The notes: generated from the sequence alone by a model not told the origin. A stretch of DNA of 64,000 bases from Przewalskia tangutica (GCA_029844215.1 CM056730.1:54014924-54078923); one strand, 5' to 3'. Positions 12,186-24,404 are shown, counted from the first letter of the stretch. A program made the numbers and translations.

Positions 12186-12197
12186 TGGTATCAGAGC
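12186..12197 (+). other. E2 primer binding site (initiator tRNA-Met)
   Basis: TGGTATCAGAGC, four bases after the LTR end at 12,181, complementary to the 3' end of plant initiator Met tRNA. It shows that 8,738-12,181 is a 5' LTR and gives the element's orientation. Confidence 0.92.
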
Positions 12198-12387
12198 AGT
12201 TAATCCTCGGAAAGTGTCTACAGACCGTATCGATGAAGTCTTGATTATCGGTGTGTTGTGCACCACACCAATAATCGGGAGGTCAGAGGATATTTAGGAT
12301 TGGTTTCTATTCTTCTCACTCTGAGATCGTGCCTTAGAGCTGTGTTGTAAGTTGGACCCTCTCACGTATTTCTTTCCCTTACCGTCA

Positions 12388-13038
12388 TGCCTCCGCGTGG
12401 GGCAACCCGGGCCCAGGAGGGCAAGGCAGCCGAGTGAGCTGCGAGTAGAGTACAGAGGGTTACGAGGGCACAGGCCCAACCATCACCTGAGTTAGGTGCT
12501 TCGTTCGGGAAGTTATGCTACGTCACCAGCCCAGCAGAGTTAAGACGGCAGCGGCGATTCCTCTGCGCCACGACATTTGAACCTTCGCCCACGGCCAGGA
12601 AGCAGAGAATATAGATTGTGAAAAGACAACCACATTAGCTATGGATTTGGCTACGAGTGTATACCGATGTACCGCGAGTCTTGATGAATATCTTAGAAGG
12701 GGTTGTGCGAGAGTAATTCTTCAGTTAGGCTTGAGCATGGCCTGTGTACGGGCTTATGCGCAGCAGGCCAAGAAACGTAGAGATCAACGGGTTAACGAAG
12801 GCGAGAAGAGGGCGAGCGGCGAGTCCTTTGGTAACTTTCGAGTCGAGTCACCTCGCGTGATTAGATTATGCACATCCACGATGCGAAAAGGTCCTCCACG
12901 AGATTCGGGGCGTTCGGGGTATGCAGGAGTTGGTCGAGCTCCAAAGCTTAGGTTCACGCTACACGTAGGTTCCGGCCACCGGATTGATTTTTCCCATGTT
13001 CACGCAGATGACGTCATCCCGGGGAATGTCATCTTTTA
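12388..13038 (+). pseudogene. gag: gag remnant of E2
   Basis: An ATG at 12,388 opens a frame starting MPPRGATRAQEGKAAE, matching the gag start of E4 (MPPRKATRAQKGKAAEG), then hits a stop. A second piece from 12,641 (DLATSVYRCTASLDEYL..., rich in R/K at its end) corresponds to the C-terminal part of the E4 capsid region (residues about 140-190 of that segment). The middle of the capsid domain is missing, and no CCHC knuckle is found downstream. The protein would be a structural nucleocapsid component; this copy is clearly broken, by an internal deletion as well as stops. Some small indels may be sequencing artefacts. Confidence 0.75.
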
Positions 13039-13353
13039 GTTAGTACTTGTTTTACCTACGACCGTCAGGGTCTGATGTCGAAAGAGTGTCCTTGTAGGAG
13101 GACTTAGCCTTCAGGATCGATGGGTAGTCGTCACCTTCCTTAGCTATGCGCCCTACGGGGCAGGTTTGATTAGAACGACTTAAGGGAGTGGAGCAGTAGA
13201 TACAGGTTTATCCTTAACCCTCTAGAGATTAGTACGTATGATGAGATGAGTATATCTTAAGTGCTATGTTCTGATAGCAGTGTGTAATTTGTGATTAGAA
13301 ATCATGGTTAGTAACCGGGGAAGATTGGGGGATAGAGAAAGTGTGAGCCTTAG
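13039..13353 (+). other. E2 internal spacer before the E3 insertion
   Basis: Non-coding 315 bases. The reverse complement is present in E3 at about 18,360-18,660, and a related version lies downstream of gag in E5 (42,100-42,290: TTAACCCTCTAGAGA..., AAGTGCTATGTTC). It is a conserved internal module of the non-autonomous elements. It ends with CTTAG, the left TSD copy of E3. Confidence 0.7.
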
Positions 13354-16300
13354 TGTCACGACCCGAACCCGGGCCCGTGACTGGTGCCTTACCCCGGGCA
13401 CCCTAGTGAGACAACATCAGAGTAATCAGCGGAACATAACACAACAACATGAAATAACAAGAAGCGTACAACAGTTATCTTTTAGAAAACTTGCCTTCCG
13501 GCATAAATAATAATAACAACCCTTTCAAAATGAACAGTTTAATCCTTTCTTTACAAACCCTGCCCACAACAGTACTACAGACCTCTACGAAAGATATGAC
13601 AACAACGACGGGACAGGGCCCCGTCATACCCCTGAATGTAAGCACCTACGACAACAGGGGACTATACCAAGATAAGCCTCCGGAGAAACGGAGCTTCCCA
13701 AAAGCTGAACTGTGACCCTAAGAGCGAGGATCAACGACTGGTGTACCTTTACCTGCGGCATGAACGCAGCCCCCCGAAGGAGGTCAGTACAACAGGTACC
13801 GAGTATGTGAAACTGAAAATACATACTGTAAATGAAATCATAGCAGTCATATAAAGCAGGAGACATGTATGATAACCAAACTACAGTTTACAACAAAGCA
13901 GTCATGTCAAGTCAGGGACTCACGCCCTCAAGTCATTTCTCAAGTATAACAATGGGTCTCAGGCCCACAACATCAATCATGCCCGTGGAATACCTTCCTC
14001 ACTGCCGGCAGTCTATGATATAAAAGCACCAAGGAACACACATGAACACCAGGTCCCACCTGTGTCATAATAAAACTGTACGGGGTAAGTACGAAGGCAT
14101 AGCCGACTACTAAAAACCCACAGTACCAACAAGGTCATGAACTGTATCATAAGATCTGTCTAGACCGTCACATGATCAAAGCTGGCCACTTGCCCGCAGT
14201 ATCAATGTACGCGTCTAACCACAGAACTCCGCGACTCGCGATAGGCCAATCTCATCGGCCGCGTGAGGTATTCCCGCGTCGAGGGTAGCTACTCCCGCAT
14301 CGCCCCGACTTCCGAGTCGCGTAGCCTGGACCGCGTGCCCGTAAAGGACGACGCTAACACGAACTCTCGTAGCTCCGATAGGCCCCGGGACCCGCGTGAG
14401 GTATTCTCGAATCATGGTCCTGCATCACCGAGTCTACCGCGTCGGAGGGCTTAACCCGGAATCATCTCAAGAGATGAATGCCACAATACTATCATAACGA
14501 CTGATAGTTAATAAGCACAATCAAGGGAAACCCCTTTACACAAACATCACAAGATACTAACACACGTAGCATCCTAACACGTTTACTTATCAAAGCAACA
14601 AGAAGTATTACAAGGCTATTACAAACCAATACAATCAAGTTGTTCACACAAGGTACTTTCTACTATAAGATTAATCAAGATCGGGCTTTTATCCCCAAAG
14701 TACTTCATACATTAACTCTTTAAAAGATACGTTACTTTCACAAAAGTCACACAATACCCGTAGTATATGAAAATAGAGTGATTATCTTTTTAAAGTAAAT
14801 CAATTACTTCTCTTTGTAAAATCAAGTAGCAACATTCTTTTCCAATGTTCAAGTTTGCCTAATTTCCAATGTTCAAGTTTCTCATTTTTAGAAAGGTTTC
14901 GTAGTTCATAGTCTTATTCATTTAAGAATATAATTCTCCTTTAAACAATCTGAGAAACCTACGCCTTATAGGTGAGTAGGATATTCTTGTTTATAACAAT
15001 CTTATTACAGCAGCCATGATCTAGGAAATATCATTTTGTCTCATCTTAGCTTCTATGCAGATGGAAGTTTCTCTGGGTTTTAATAATACTTAATCACAAA
15101 ATATTTCCTTTTATTAACGCAGCAGTTGGTTTGTCGATGCACATTCCGATTTCAAATCAAGAAACATTCTTAAGCCGTTATACCTAACTTCCGTAAAGCA
15201 AGTATAACTCTTAAGTTTTTCAAAACCAAGATTACTTCTTCTTTGAAATGATTCAAAAATCTTTTGAAAAACTTCAAGTTCTTTATTAACACATAACAAG
15301 CGATTATAGTTCGGATCGATTACCTTTTAAAGACCACAAGTATTTTCTTACCAACATAAAGCTGTTATAACCAACTTCCCATAAAGCCGTTATAACACTT
15401 TATGTTTTAAACCAATCAAATACATTTAGCACATGTACGCGTCACTGCACTACATAGTTCACACATATCATGCTAGAAGAGATAGGAAGAGGTTCACATA
15501 CCTCGCGACGAGTATCGACTAATAGCAAAACGCTCCAAGTACTTCCAACCGTCGGCTACTCCTTAAGCCAAGTAGATCGCGCCACACGTAGTACTTCAAC
15601 CTATAAGGCCACAAGGCGCTTATTAACATTTAGATCCCCTCGTAGAACATTCTACGTAAAATTCGAAGACTCTCCCGCAACACAGCGTAAATCTCTTCCT
15701 CTATCGAGGCCGGCTACCAAGCCAACCAGGGGGGGGGGTTATACGTCTAACCCTAACGGGTACAATTCTACTCCACGGTACTACTACACAAGTCTACTGT
15801 AATACAGCCCTATGTAATTACAGTTCAGTATTCTTCTTTAAATTCAGGCTTAAGTCGCAAGACATTGCCGATAACTACGTTCAGTTCTATATATATGGTA
15901 TATTTCAACTATATATTCTAACAACATGTAATTTCCAATTACAATAGAGGGACAAGATATTTACTTCGATAAGCCCATAATTATCCAAGTATAAAGTCGA
16001 TCCTGGGCAATCGTTTAGCTCCAACTCCGAGCGCTCCAACCCGCTCTAAACCACCCTTAGAAGTTCTAACCAACTTCTACACAATACTCCAACGGACTAT
16101 GGAGATTTTCCTAGGGTTTCGGTTTGGTGGTGACGGAAGTATAATAGTATTCTGGGCTTTTCAGATAAGTATAACCTTAGAATACTACAAGGTATACGGC
16201 TAAGGTAATTTGGGCATTATAACAATACTTTTGAGAGTATTTCTACCAAGAGAGGGTATTATCGAAAGCAACTAGGCTAGTGGGTACCCCACTACCACAC

Positions 16301-16849
16301 TACTAGGAGGGGTGAGGGCTCTCGGCGAGGGGCCTTCAAAGGGGAGAGGGGCTCTTGGGCGAGTCAACAAGAGGAGAGGGAGGGATTTTAACACTTAGAA
16401 GATTTGTGGAAAGGATGAAGAATTCATCAAAGGGAGAGGGGTATTTATAGCACAAGCCAAGGCCAACCAATGGCCAAGATCTTGCCAAGTGCATAGCAAG
16501 TGTAGGGCCAAGATTCACCCAAGTGTCCTTGACCAACTAACACACAAAATATCCTACCAACTCCCCTTGACCAACAAGGCCAAATCATCCACTACACTAC
16601 CGCCCACTCCCACCAATTAGAGGGTGACAAGTGTCGCCCTCTTGTTGGTCCAAAATGTTTCGTCTCTCGGAAAAATCCGCAAAAATTAGAAATGTCATAG
16701 CCGGAAATTCCCCTACGAAAGTCGTGGAAAGCGTTTTCGAAAAACGACTCTAACAGGGTGTTGTGCACAAATAAAATTCGCCAAGCCACTTTCTCAAGTT
16801 TCAAATTTTCACGCACGTCCCACGCATACTACTGAAATACGGTATAACA
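13354..16849 (-). repeat. E3 3' LTR
   Basis: Starts TGTCACGACCCGAACCCGGG and ends TACGGTATAACA at 16,849; 3,496 bases. Same type as the E2 LTR. It carries the palindrome at 16,620-16,641 (one arm mismatch) and a reverse-strand TATA box TATTTATA at 16,442-16,449. Paired CATAAAG...GTTATAAC motifs are at about 15,355-15,400. The copy is mostly well formed compared with the right LTR. Confidence 0.92.
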
Positions 16850-16881
16850 TTCTCCCTCCTTAGAAACATTCGTCGAATGTT
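16850..16881 (-). promoter_or_regulatory. E3 polypurine tract and hairpin
   Basis: The minus strand reads TAAGGAGGGAGAA directly before the 3' LTR. Beside it, 16,865-16,881 is AACATTCG/CGAATGTT with a single-base loop, a shortened version of the hairpin in the other elements. Confidence 0.8.
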
Positions 16882-17229
16882 CCTTCTAAGTCTCAAACAA
16901 GCGCGCCAAGATAGTCTTCACTACCATACTTACGAAACAATCACGCCACAATGGCCACGAAACAAGCACAAGCGCTTACATCCAAGTCCACGAGGAATCA
17001 CCTCTAACATCACCACAAACACCTCTCTCCGGGGTCTAAAATATACTTCCTCCACACTTTTTCCAAACAAAAGAGATGGTCACATCTATGCTCGCCATAC
17101 CTGCTCGCTTCTTCCCGATATCACTTTTGTCATTTTGCCGCAAGGTTCTAGTGTCACTCCGGCGACCCAACACATGGTACCGGACTACATGCGATCCCTG
17201 AGGCTGTCGTACACTCGAACTCTTACACA

Positions 17230-17890
17230 TTTAAATCGTGCTTGATCCAAAACTCGGGGTTATCATTTTCAACTTGGTTATCATTAGCTGGGAATACTCT
17301 GGATGGATCTCCGATTTCCGTCTCGAACATAATATTTAACGATCGACGGCCTTGCCTCCTAAGTCGGACGGCAAATGCTAACATATAGGCAACCCGCCTA
17401 TTCTTCACATGGACTCAAAGGCCCAAAGTAACTCGGGCTAAGTTCCTCTGTATTCCAAAACTTCGTCACCCCCACCCCGGTGGTATTTTCAAGAAGACCG
17501 ACCAACTCGAACTCTGGCGTCGTCGCCGATCATCCGCACGATTTCTACGAGCCGCGGTATCTCTTCTAGACAAGCTTTACTCTATCCACCGTCCTGGAAC
17601 AAGCTGAACCAACTATCGAATCACGCCAACATCGAACCAATCGGCCGGCGACTCGCACATCCGCCCTACAAGGCTTCATAAGGCGACATCCGAACAACGA
17701 AATGGTAGCTCAAACACTCCTTCAATAGGAGACAACAATTCGCAACTATCCGCGAAATCCAAACAACGCCCGGGCGCGAATGTGATTCGAGACTCGCTGC
17801 GTTCTTAACACATGCGGCAAAACTTCCAGAACAACAATGACCTACAGGCTCCACTGTCTGCCATAAGGTGAAGGTAGGCACCCCGTGCAG
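17230..17890 (-). pseudogene. pol: E3 integrase C-terminal remnant
   Basis: Reading the minus strand, 17,666-17,881 contains YHFVVRMSPYEAL, which corresponds to the conserved end of the plant Ty3/gypsy integrase core. Further on (17,230-17,540) nucleotide similarity to the GPY-motif region of E4 (47,300-47,530) is visible, for example around the GATGGATC(C/T)CCGAT and TCGGACGGCA stretches. Frames are short and interrupted. The upstream part of pol is absent, so no enzyme could be made. The integrase normally inserts the cDNA; here only a relic remains. Its reverse complement is present in E2 at about 23,270-24,000. Confidence 0.7.
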
Positions 17891-17989
17891 CCTTACAACC
17901 TTTCTGATAAAACAACACTGCCGAGTAAACGGTCTTTGCTAGAAAACAAGGCGGTGACCTCGCCGGCGACTCATCGGTCGAAAGCATCC

Positions 17990-18660
17990 ATGACCGTGCG
18001 ACTGGCTAACTAAACCTGGGCCTAACACCCTCGTGACCCTAACACAAGGCGGGACCACCACAACCTGACCCCACCACCAAACCTACCGCGGGTTGACCCG
18101 CAACGTGGCCTCAACCCGACCCGGCCATGCGCACAATACTAGCTCCCCGATTCGGAACAATCTCACAAATTACGTTACGAAAACCTAGCGGTCTTCTTAG
18201 CTCAACTACCCCCTTTCATTCCACACTACTCAGGGACTTATCCCACAAACATAGCTCACGTGCACTATGCACTCCTATAAGGATCAAACATAACACTACA
18301 CCTTTACTCGAGATGGCCTTACCTCTAAGGTCTTTACGTAAAACATTCTAAGGCTCACACCTGATCTATCCCCCAAAATCTTACTCGGTTAACCCACCAT
18401 GATTTCTAAACACAACTAACACACCGCTATTAGAACATAGCACTTAAGGTATACTCACCTTATCACACATACCGATCTACAGAGGTTAAAGATATATCTA
18501 TATCTCTCGCTTCACTCCTTAGTCGTTCTAATCAAACTCGCCGTAGAAGCATAGCTAGGGAAGATGACGAACTACCCACCGATCTGAAGGCTAAGTCCTC
18601 CTACAAGGACACTCTATCGACATCGACCGACACGTAGTACAACAAGTACTAACTAAAAGA
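17990..18660 (-). other. E3 internal module without coding function
   Basis: Sits where protease, RT and RNase H would be in a complete element. It includes a GACCCTAACACAAGGCGGGA stretch and GGGTTGACCCG, similar to 3,390-3,560 in E1 and 23,080-23,230 in E2. A 74-codon frame on the plus strand (18,127-18,351) has no recognised domain and is probably fortuitous. Confidence 0.6.
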
Positions 18661-19254
18661 CGACATTCCCCGGGATGACGTCTGTCACACTGTGAACCGG
18701 AAGCCCTGGAGTTCTGACCAACTCCTGCATATTCCGAACATCCTGATATCCGTGGAAGACCACTCTGCACTGGCGGAGGTGCATATCAAATCTGCTGGTG
18801 AGGCGACTCGCCTCGAAAGTTACCAAAGGACCTTGCTGCTCTGGCCCTCCTCTGCTGTCCTTCGTTAACCCGTCGATCCCTACGCTTCTCGGCCTGCTGT
18901 GTATAAGCCCGCATACGTGCCATGCTCAAGCCCAATGAAGAATTACTCTTGCACAACCTCTTTTAGATAGTCCTCAAGACTCGCGACATCGGTATACTCT
19001 CCGTAGCCAAATCTATAGCTAATGTGAGTCGCCTCCTTGAAATCTATATTCTGTTCCCGTGGGCGAAGGTTCAAATATCATGGCGCAGTAGGAATCGCCG
19101 CCGTGCTAAACTCTCTTGGGGCTAGTGGCGTCGCGAACTCCCGAATGAAGCACCACCCAAGGTGATAATTGGGCTGTGCCCACGTAACCCTCGAACTCTA
19201 CTCGCGGCTCCTCACCGCTTGTCCTCTGGGCCGGGTTGCCTACGCGAGGCATAG
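18661..19254 (-). pseudogene. gag: gag remnant of E3
   Basis: The start region near 19,210-19,250 is the reverse complement of an ATG-led frame like that of E2 and E4 (CCTACGCGAGGCAT on the plus strand). Further left, about 18,870-18,960 matches the E2 capsid C-terminal piece (GCCTGCTGTGTATAAGCCCGC). Frames are broken and no CCHC knuckle is seen. The layout equals that of E2, so the deletion joining gag start to gag end was probably inherited by both. Confidence 0.65.
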
Positions 19255-19438
19255 CGGTGGGAAAGAAATACGTTAGAGGTTCAACTTACAACACTTCTAA
19301 GGCACGATCTCGAGTGAGAAGAAATAGAAACCAATCCTAAATATCCTATAGCCTCACGATTATTGGTGTGGTGCACAACACACCGATAATCAAGACTCTG
19401 AATCGGATACGGTGCGTAGACACTTTCCGAGGATTAAG

Positions 19439-19450
19439 CGCTCGATACCA
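19439..19450 (-). other. E3 primer binding site, one base short
   Basis: GCTCGATACCA on the plus strand, compared with GCTCTGATACCA in E4, four bases from the 5' LTR start. The missing T is in a CTG context, part of a pattern seen throughout the window. Confidence 0.75.
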
Positions 19451-19454
19451 CTTT

Positions 19455-22400
19455 TGTCACGACCGAACCGGGCGTGGATCGTGCCTACCGCACCCTAGTG
19501 AGACAACATCGAGTAATCGGCGGAACATAACACAACAACATGAAATAACAAGAAGCGTACAACGATTATCTTTTAGAAAACTTGCCTTGCGTAAATAATA
19601 ATAACAACCCTTTCAAAATGAGCAGTTTAATCCTTTCTTTACAAACCCCGCCCACAACAAGATTACTGACCTCTACGAAAGATATGACAACAACGGGGAC
19701 GGGGCCCGTCATACCACGAATGTAAGTACCTCGACAACGAGGGGACTATACGAATAAGCCTCGGAGAAGCGGAGCTTCCAAAGCTGAACTGACCACAGAG
19801 CGAGGATCAACGGCGGTGTACCTTTACTGCGGCATGAGCGCGGCCCAGAAGGAGGTCGATAACAAGTACAGAGTATGTGGCGAAAATACATCACGTAAAT
19901 GAAATCATAGCGATCATATAAAGCATGAGACATGTATGATAACAAACTACGATTCTGACAAGCGATCGTATCAAGTCGGGGACTCGCCCTCAGTCATTTC
20001 TCAAGTATAACAATGGGTCTCGGGCCCACATCAATCATGCGTGGAATACCTTCCGCCATTTGCCGTGATCATGATATAAAAGCACGAGAACACATGCACA
20101 CGAGTCCCACGTGTCATAATAAAGCGTGCGGGGTAAATGCGAAGGCATAGCCGACTACTAAAACCCACGGTACCAACAAGGTCATGAAGCGTTTCATAAG
20201 ATCTGTCTAGACCGTCACATGATCAAAGGCGGCCACTTGCGCGATATCAATGTCTGCGTCTAACCACTGGAACTCCGCGACTCGCGTAGGCCAATCTCGT
20301 CGGCCGCGTGAGGTATTCCGCGTCGGTAGCTACTCCGGCGTCGTCACGGACTTCGAGTCGCGCGTAGCCCTGGCCGCATGCCCGTAAGGGACGCGCTAAC
20401 ACGGAACTCGTAGCTCGCATAGGCCCCGGGACCCGCATGAGGTATTCTCGAATCATGGTCCCAGACCGCCTGAGTCTACCCCGCATCGGAGGGCAGCTTA
20501 ACCCCCGGAATCATCTCAAGAGATGAATGCCACAATACTATCATAACGACTGATAGTTAATAAGCACAATCAAGGGAAACCCCTTTACACAAACATCACA
20601 AGATACTAACACACGTAGCATCCTAACACGTTTACTTATCAAAGCAACAAGAAGTATTACAAGGCTATTACAAACCAATACAATCAAGTTGTTCACACAA
20701 GGTACTTTCTACTATAAGATTAATCAAGATCGGGCTTTTATCCCCAAAGTACTTCATACATTAACTCTTTAAAAGATACGTTACTTTCACAAAAGTCACA
20801 CAATACCCGTAGTATATGAAAATAGAGTGATTATCTTTTTAAAGTAAATCAATTACTTCTCTTTGTAAAATCAAGCAACATTCTTTTCCAATGTTCAAGT
20901 TTGCCTAATTTCCAATGTTCAAGTTTTTCATTTTAGAAAGGTTTCGTAGTTCATAGTCTTATTCATTTAAGAATATAATTCTCCTTTAAACAATCTGAAA
21001 CCTCGCCTTATAGGTGAGTAGGATATTCTTGTTTATAACAATCTTATTACATGACCATGATCTAGGAAATATCATTTTGTCTCATCTTAGCTTCATGCGG
21101 ATGGAAGTTTCTCTTGGTTTTAATAATACTTAATCTGTCAAAATATTTCCTTTTATTAGCATTTGCGATGGTTTGTCGATGCACATTCGATTTCGAAATC
21201 GGTAAAACATTCTTAAGCCGTTATACCTAACTTCCGTAAAGCTAGTATAACTCTTAAGTTTTCAAAAACGATATTACTTCTTCTTTGAAATGATTCAAAA
21301 TCTTTTGAAAAACTTCAAGTTCTTTATTAACACATAACAAGCGATTATAGTTCGGATCGATTACCTTTTAAAAACCACAAGTATTTTCTTACCAACATAA
21401 AGTCATTATAACCAACTTCCCATAAAGCCGTTATAACACTTTATGTTTTAAACAATCAAATACATTTAGCACATGTACGTCTACCGTACTACATAGTTCA
21501 CATATCATGCTAGAAGAGATAGGAAGAGGTTCACATACCTGCGGCGAGTATCGACTAATAGCAAAAGCGCTCAAAGTACTTCCAACCGTGGCTACTCCTT
21601 AAGCCAAGTAGATCGCGCCACACGTAGTACTTGACCTATAAGGCCACTGGCGCATTAACATTTAGATCCTCGTAGAACATTCTACGAGAAAATTCGACAC
21701 CGCAACAACGTAAATCTCTTCCTCTATCGAAGTAGGCTACCAAGCCAACCGGGGGTTATCGTCTAACCTACGGGTACAATTCTACTCCACGGTACTACTA
21801 CACAAGTCTCTTGTATGTCTGACCTATGTAATTCTGATTCGGATGTCTTCTTTAAATTCGGGCTTAAGTCGCAAGACATTGCCGATAACTACGTTCAGTT
21901 CTATATATATGGTATATTTCAACTATATATTCTAACAACATGTAATTTCCAATTACAATAGAGGGACAAGATATTTACTTCGATAAGCCCATAATTATCC
22001 AAGTATAAAGTCGATCCTGGGCAATCGTTTAGCTCGACTCAGGCGCTCCAACCGCTCTAAACCACCGCCAGAAGTTCTAACCAACTTACACAATACTCAA
22101 CGGACTATGGAGATTTTCCTAGGGTTTCGGTTTGGTGGTAGCGGGAAGTATAATAGTATTTACGGGCTTTTAGTATAAGTATAACCTTAGAATACTACAA
22201 GGTATCGGCTAAGGTAATTTGGGCATTATAACAATACTTTTGAGAGTATTTCTACGAGAGGGGTATTATCTGAAGCAACTAGGCTGGGGGTACCCACGGC
22301 CACACTACTAGGAGGGGTGAGGGCTCTCGGCGAGGGCCTTTCAAAGGGGAGAGGGCTCTTGGGCGAGTCAACAAGAGGAGAGGAGGGAGGGATTTTAACA

Positions 22401-22859
22401 CTTAGGATTATTTAGGAATGGATGAATAAGTCTTCAAAGGGATGGGTATTTATAGGCCAAGTGAAGGCCAACCAATGGCCAAGATTGCTCCAAGTGCTAC
22501 ACAAGTGTAAGGCCAAGATTCACCCAAGTGTCCTTGACCAACTAACACACAAAATATCCTACCAACTCCCCTTGACCAACAAGGCCAAATCGTCCACTAC
22601 TGCTACCGCTCCCACCAATTAGAGGGTGACAAGTGTCGCCCTCTTGTTGGTCCAAAATGTTTCGTCTCTCGGAAAAATCCGCAAAAATTAGAAATGTCAT
22701 AGCCGGAAATTCCCCTACGAAAGCTGTGAAAACGTTTCGTCGAAAAACGACTCTAACCGGGTGTTGTGCACAAATAAAATTCGGCCAAGCCACTTTCTCA
22801 AGTTTCAAATTTTCTACGTACGTCCTTACGTACATACTCTGGAAATACGGGGTATAACA
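19455..22859 (-). repeat. E3 5' LTR
   Basis: Starts TGTCACGACCGAACCGGGCG and ends GGGGTATAACA at 22,859; 3,405 bases. It is nearly identical to the 3' LTR over 20,508-21,120 (AT-rich) but is shortened repeatedly over 19,455-20,507 (for example ACATCGAGTAATCGGCGG against ACATCAGAGTAATCAGCGG). Reverse-strand TATA TATTTATA is at 22,447-22,454. Confidence 0.92.
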
Positions 22860-22864
22860 CTTAG

Positions 22865-24371
22865 AGTGTTATACGTGGAGACCTTAGAGGTAAGGCCATC
22901 TCGAGTAAAAGATGTATTGTTTATGTTTGACCCTTATAGGAGTGCATAGTGCACATGAATTATGTTTGTGGGATAAGTCCCTGAGTAGTGTGGAATGACA
23001 GAGGGTAGTTGAGCTAAGAAGACCGCTAGGTTTTCGTAACGTGATTAGTGAGAGTTTTCCTTCGGGGAGCTAGCGTTTTGCGCGTTGCCGGGTCGGGTTG
23101 AGGCCACGTTGCGGGTCAACCCGCGGCATGTTTGGTGGTGGGGTCAGTTTGTGGTGGTCCCGCCTTGTGCTAGGGTCATAAGGGTGTTTGGCCCAAGTTT
23201 AGTTAACCAGCGTACGAGTTCGTGGATGCATTCGACCAGTAGTCGGGCCGAGGAGGTCAGCCGTCTTGTCTTCTAGCAAAGACCGTTTACTCGGCAGTGT
23301 TGATTTATCGGAAAGGTTGTAAGGCTGCACGGGGTGCCTAACCTTCACCTTGTGACAGACAGTGGAGCCCAGGGTACAGCTGTTTTTGTTTCTAGAAGTT
23401 TTACCAAGCAGGGTTAAGAACTCAGGTGAGTCTCAGAATCGCATTCGCCCTCGGGCCAGTGTGTGGATTTCAGGGGTAGTTGTGGGGATTGTTATCTCCT
23501 GTTGGGGAAGTGTTTTATAGCTACCATTTCAGTGTTCGGATATCGCCTTGTGACGCCTTGTAGGGGCGGAAGTGTAAGTTGCCGGTCGATTGGTTCGACG
23601 TTGGCAAGGTTCAGATAGTTGGTTCATACGTGTTCAGCAGGATGTGGATAGGGTGAAGCTTGTCTAGAAGAGGTTCTGGCAGCTCAGAGAAATCGTGCGG
23701 ATAATCGGCGACGGCGCATAGAGTTCAGGTTGACGGTCGGTCTTCTTGAAAGTACCACCCCGGGTTGGGTGTGACGAGTTTTGGAGAAGCGAGAGGAACT
23801 TAGCCCGAGTTACTTTGGGCCTTTTAAGTTCATGTGAAGAATAGGCGGGTTGCCTATATGTTAGCTTTCTTGCCGTCCGACTTAGGAGGCAATACGTCCG
23901 ATCTTCGTATTGTTATGGCGGGAAAGTATCGGAGATCCATCAGTGTTCGATTAATGAAGACCACGTTAGAGATAGTAACCGAGTTTTGGAAGCTGACGAT
24001 ATCGAAATGTGGTAAGAGTTCGAGTGTCACGACAACCTCGAGGATCGCGTGCGGCCGGTACCATTTGTTAGGTCGCGGGTGACACTAGAACCTCGCGGCA
24101 AAGTGACAAAAGTGGTATCACGGCGAGTAAAGGGAGAAGCGAGCATGTATTGCGGCGAGAGATGTGACCATTTCTTTTGAATGGATAGAGTTCGAAGGAA
24201 TTATATTTTAGACCCTTGGATGGGAGCGGATGTGATGTTAGAGGAGTTTCCTCGTGAACGTGGATCTAAGTATTTTGAGCAGGTGTTGTTGTGGCGGTTG
24301 TGGCGGGATTGTTCGGTAAGTATAGTAGTGAAGACTATCTTGGCGCCGCGTTTGGTTTGAGGCTTAGAAGG
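22865..24371 (+). pseudogene. pol: E2 internal region after E3, with integrase C-terminal remnant
   Basis: Resumes the E2 sequence at the CTTAG duplication. About 23,080-23,230 holds the GGGTTGACCCG-type block shared with E1 and E3. About 23,270-24,000 is the reverse complement of the E3 integrase remnant. A short frame from 23,834 reads MKNRRVAYMLAFLPSDLGG, which resembles the start of the post-core integrase segment (KVAYELDLPSDLE in E4). The frame is soon lost. No RT or protease motif occurs. About 24,000-24,370 has no recognisable coding. Confidence 0.65.
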
Positions 24372-24404
24372 AACATTCGGGACGAATGTTTCTAAGGAGG
24401 AGAA
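24372..24404 (+). promoter_or_regulatory. E2 hairpin and polypurine tract
   Basis: AACATTCGGGACGAATGTT (24,372-24,390) is a perfect 8-bp inverted repeat with loop GGA, then TCTAAGGAGGAGAA leads into the 3' LTR at 24,405. Confidence 0.85.

Larger units (their letters stand above)
13354..22859 (-). mobile_element. E3: non-autonomous LTR retrotransposon nested in E2, minus strand, TSD CTTAG
   Basis: Plus-strand order: 3' LTR 13,354-16,849, purine tract, internal region 16,850-19,454, primer site, 5' LTR 19,455-22,859. CTTAG precedes it (13,349-13,353) and follows it (22,860-22,864), and the E2 internal sequence continues across the insertion. The internal region of 2.6 kb keeps a gag remnant and the integrase C-terminal area but lacks protease, RT, RNase H and the integrase zinc finger. 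Its LTR pair is almost identical in AT-rich stretches but shows many small indels in GC-rich stretches. Confidence 0.93.
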
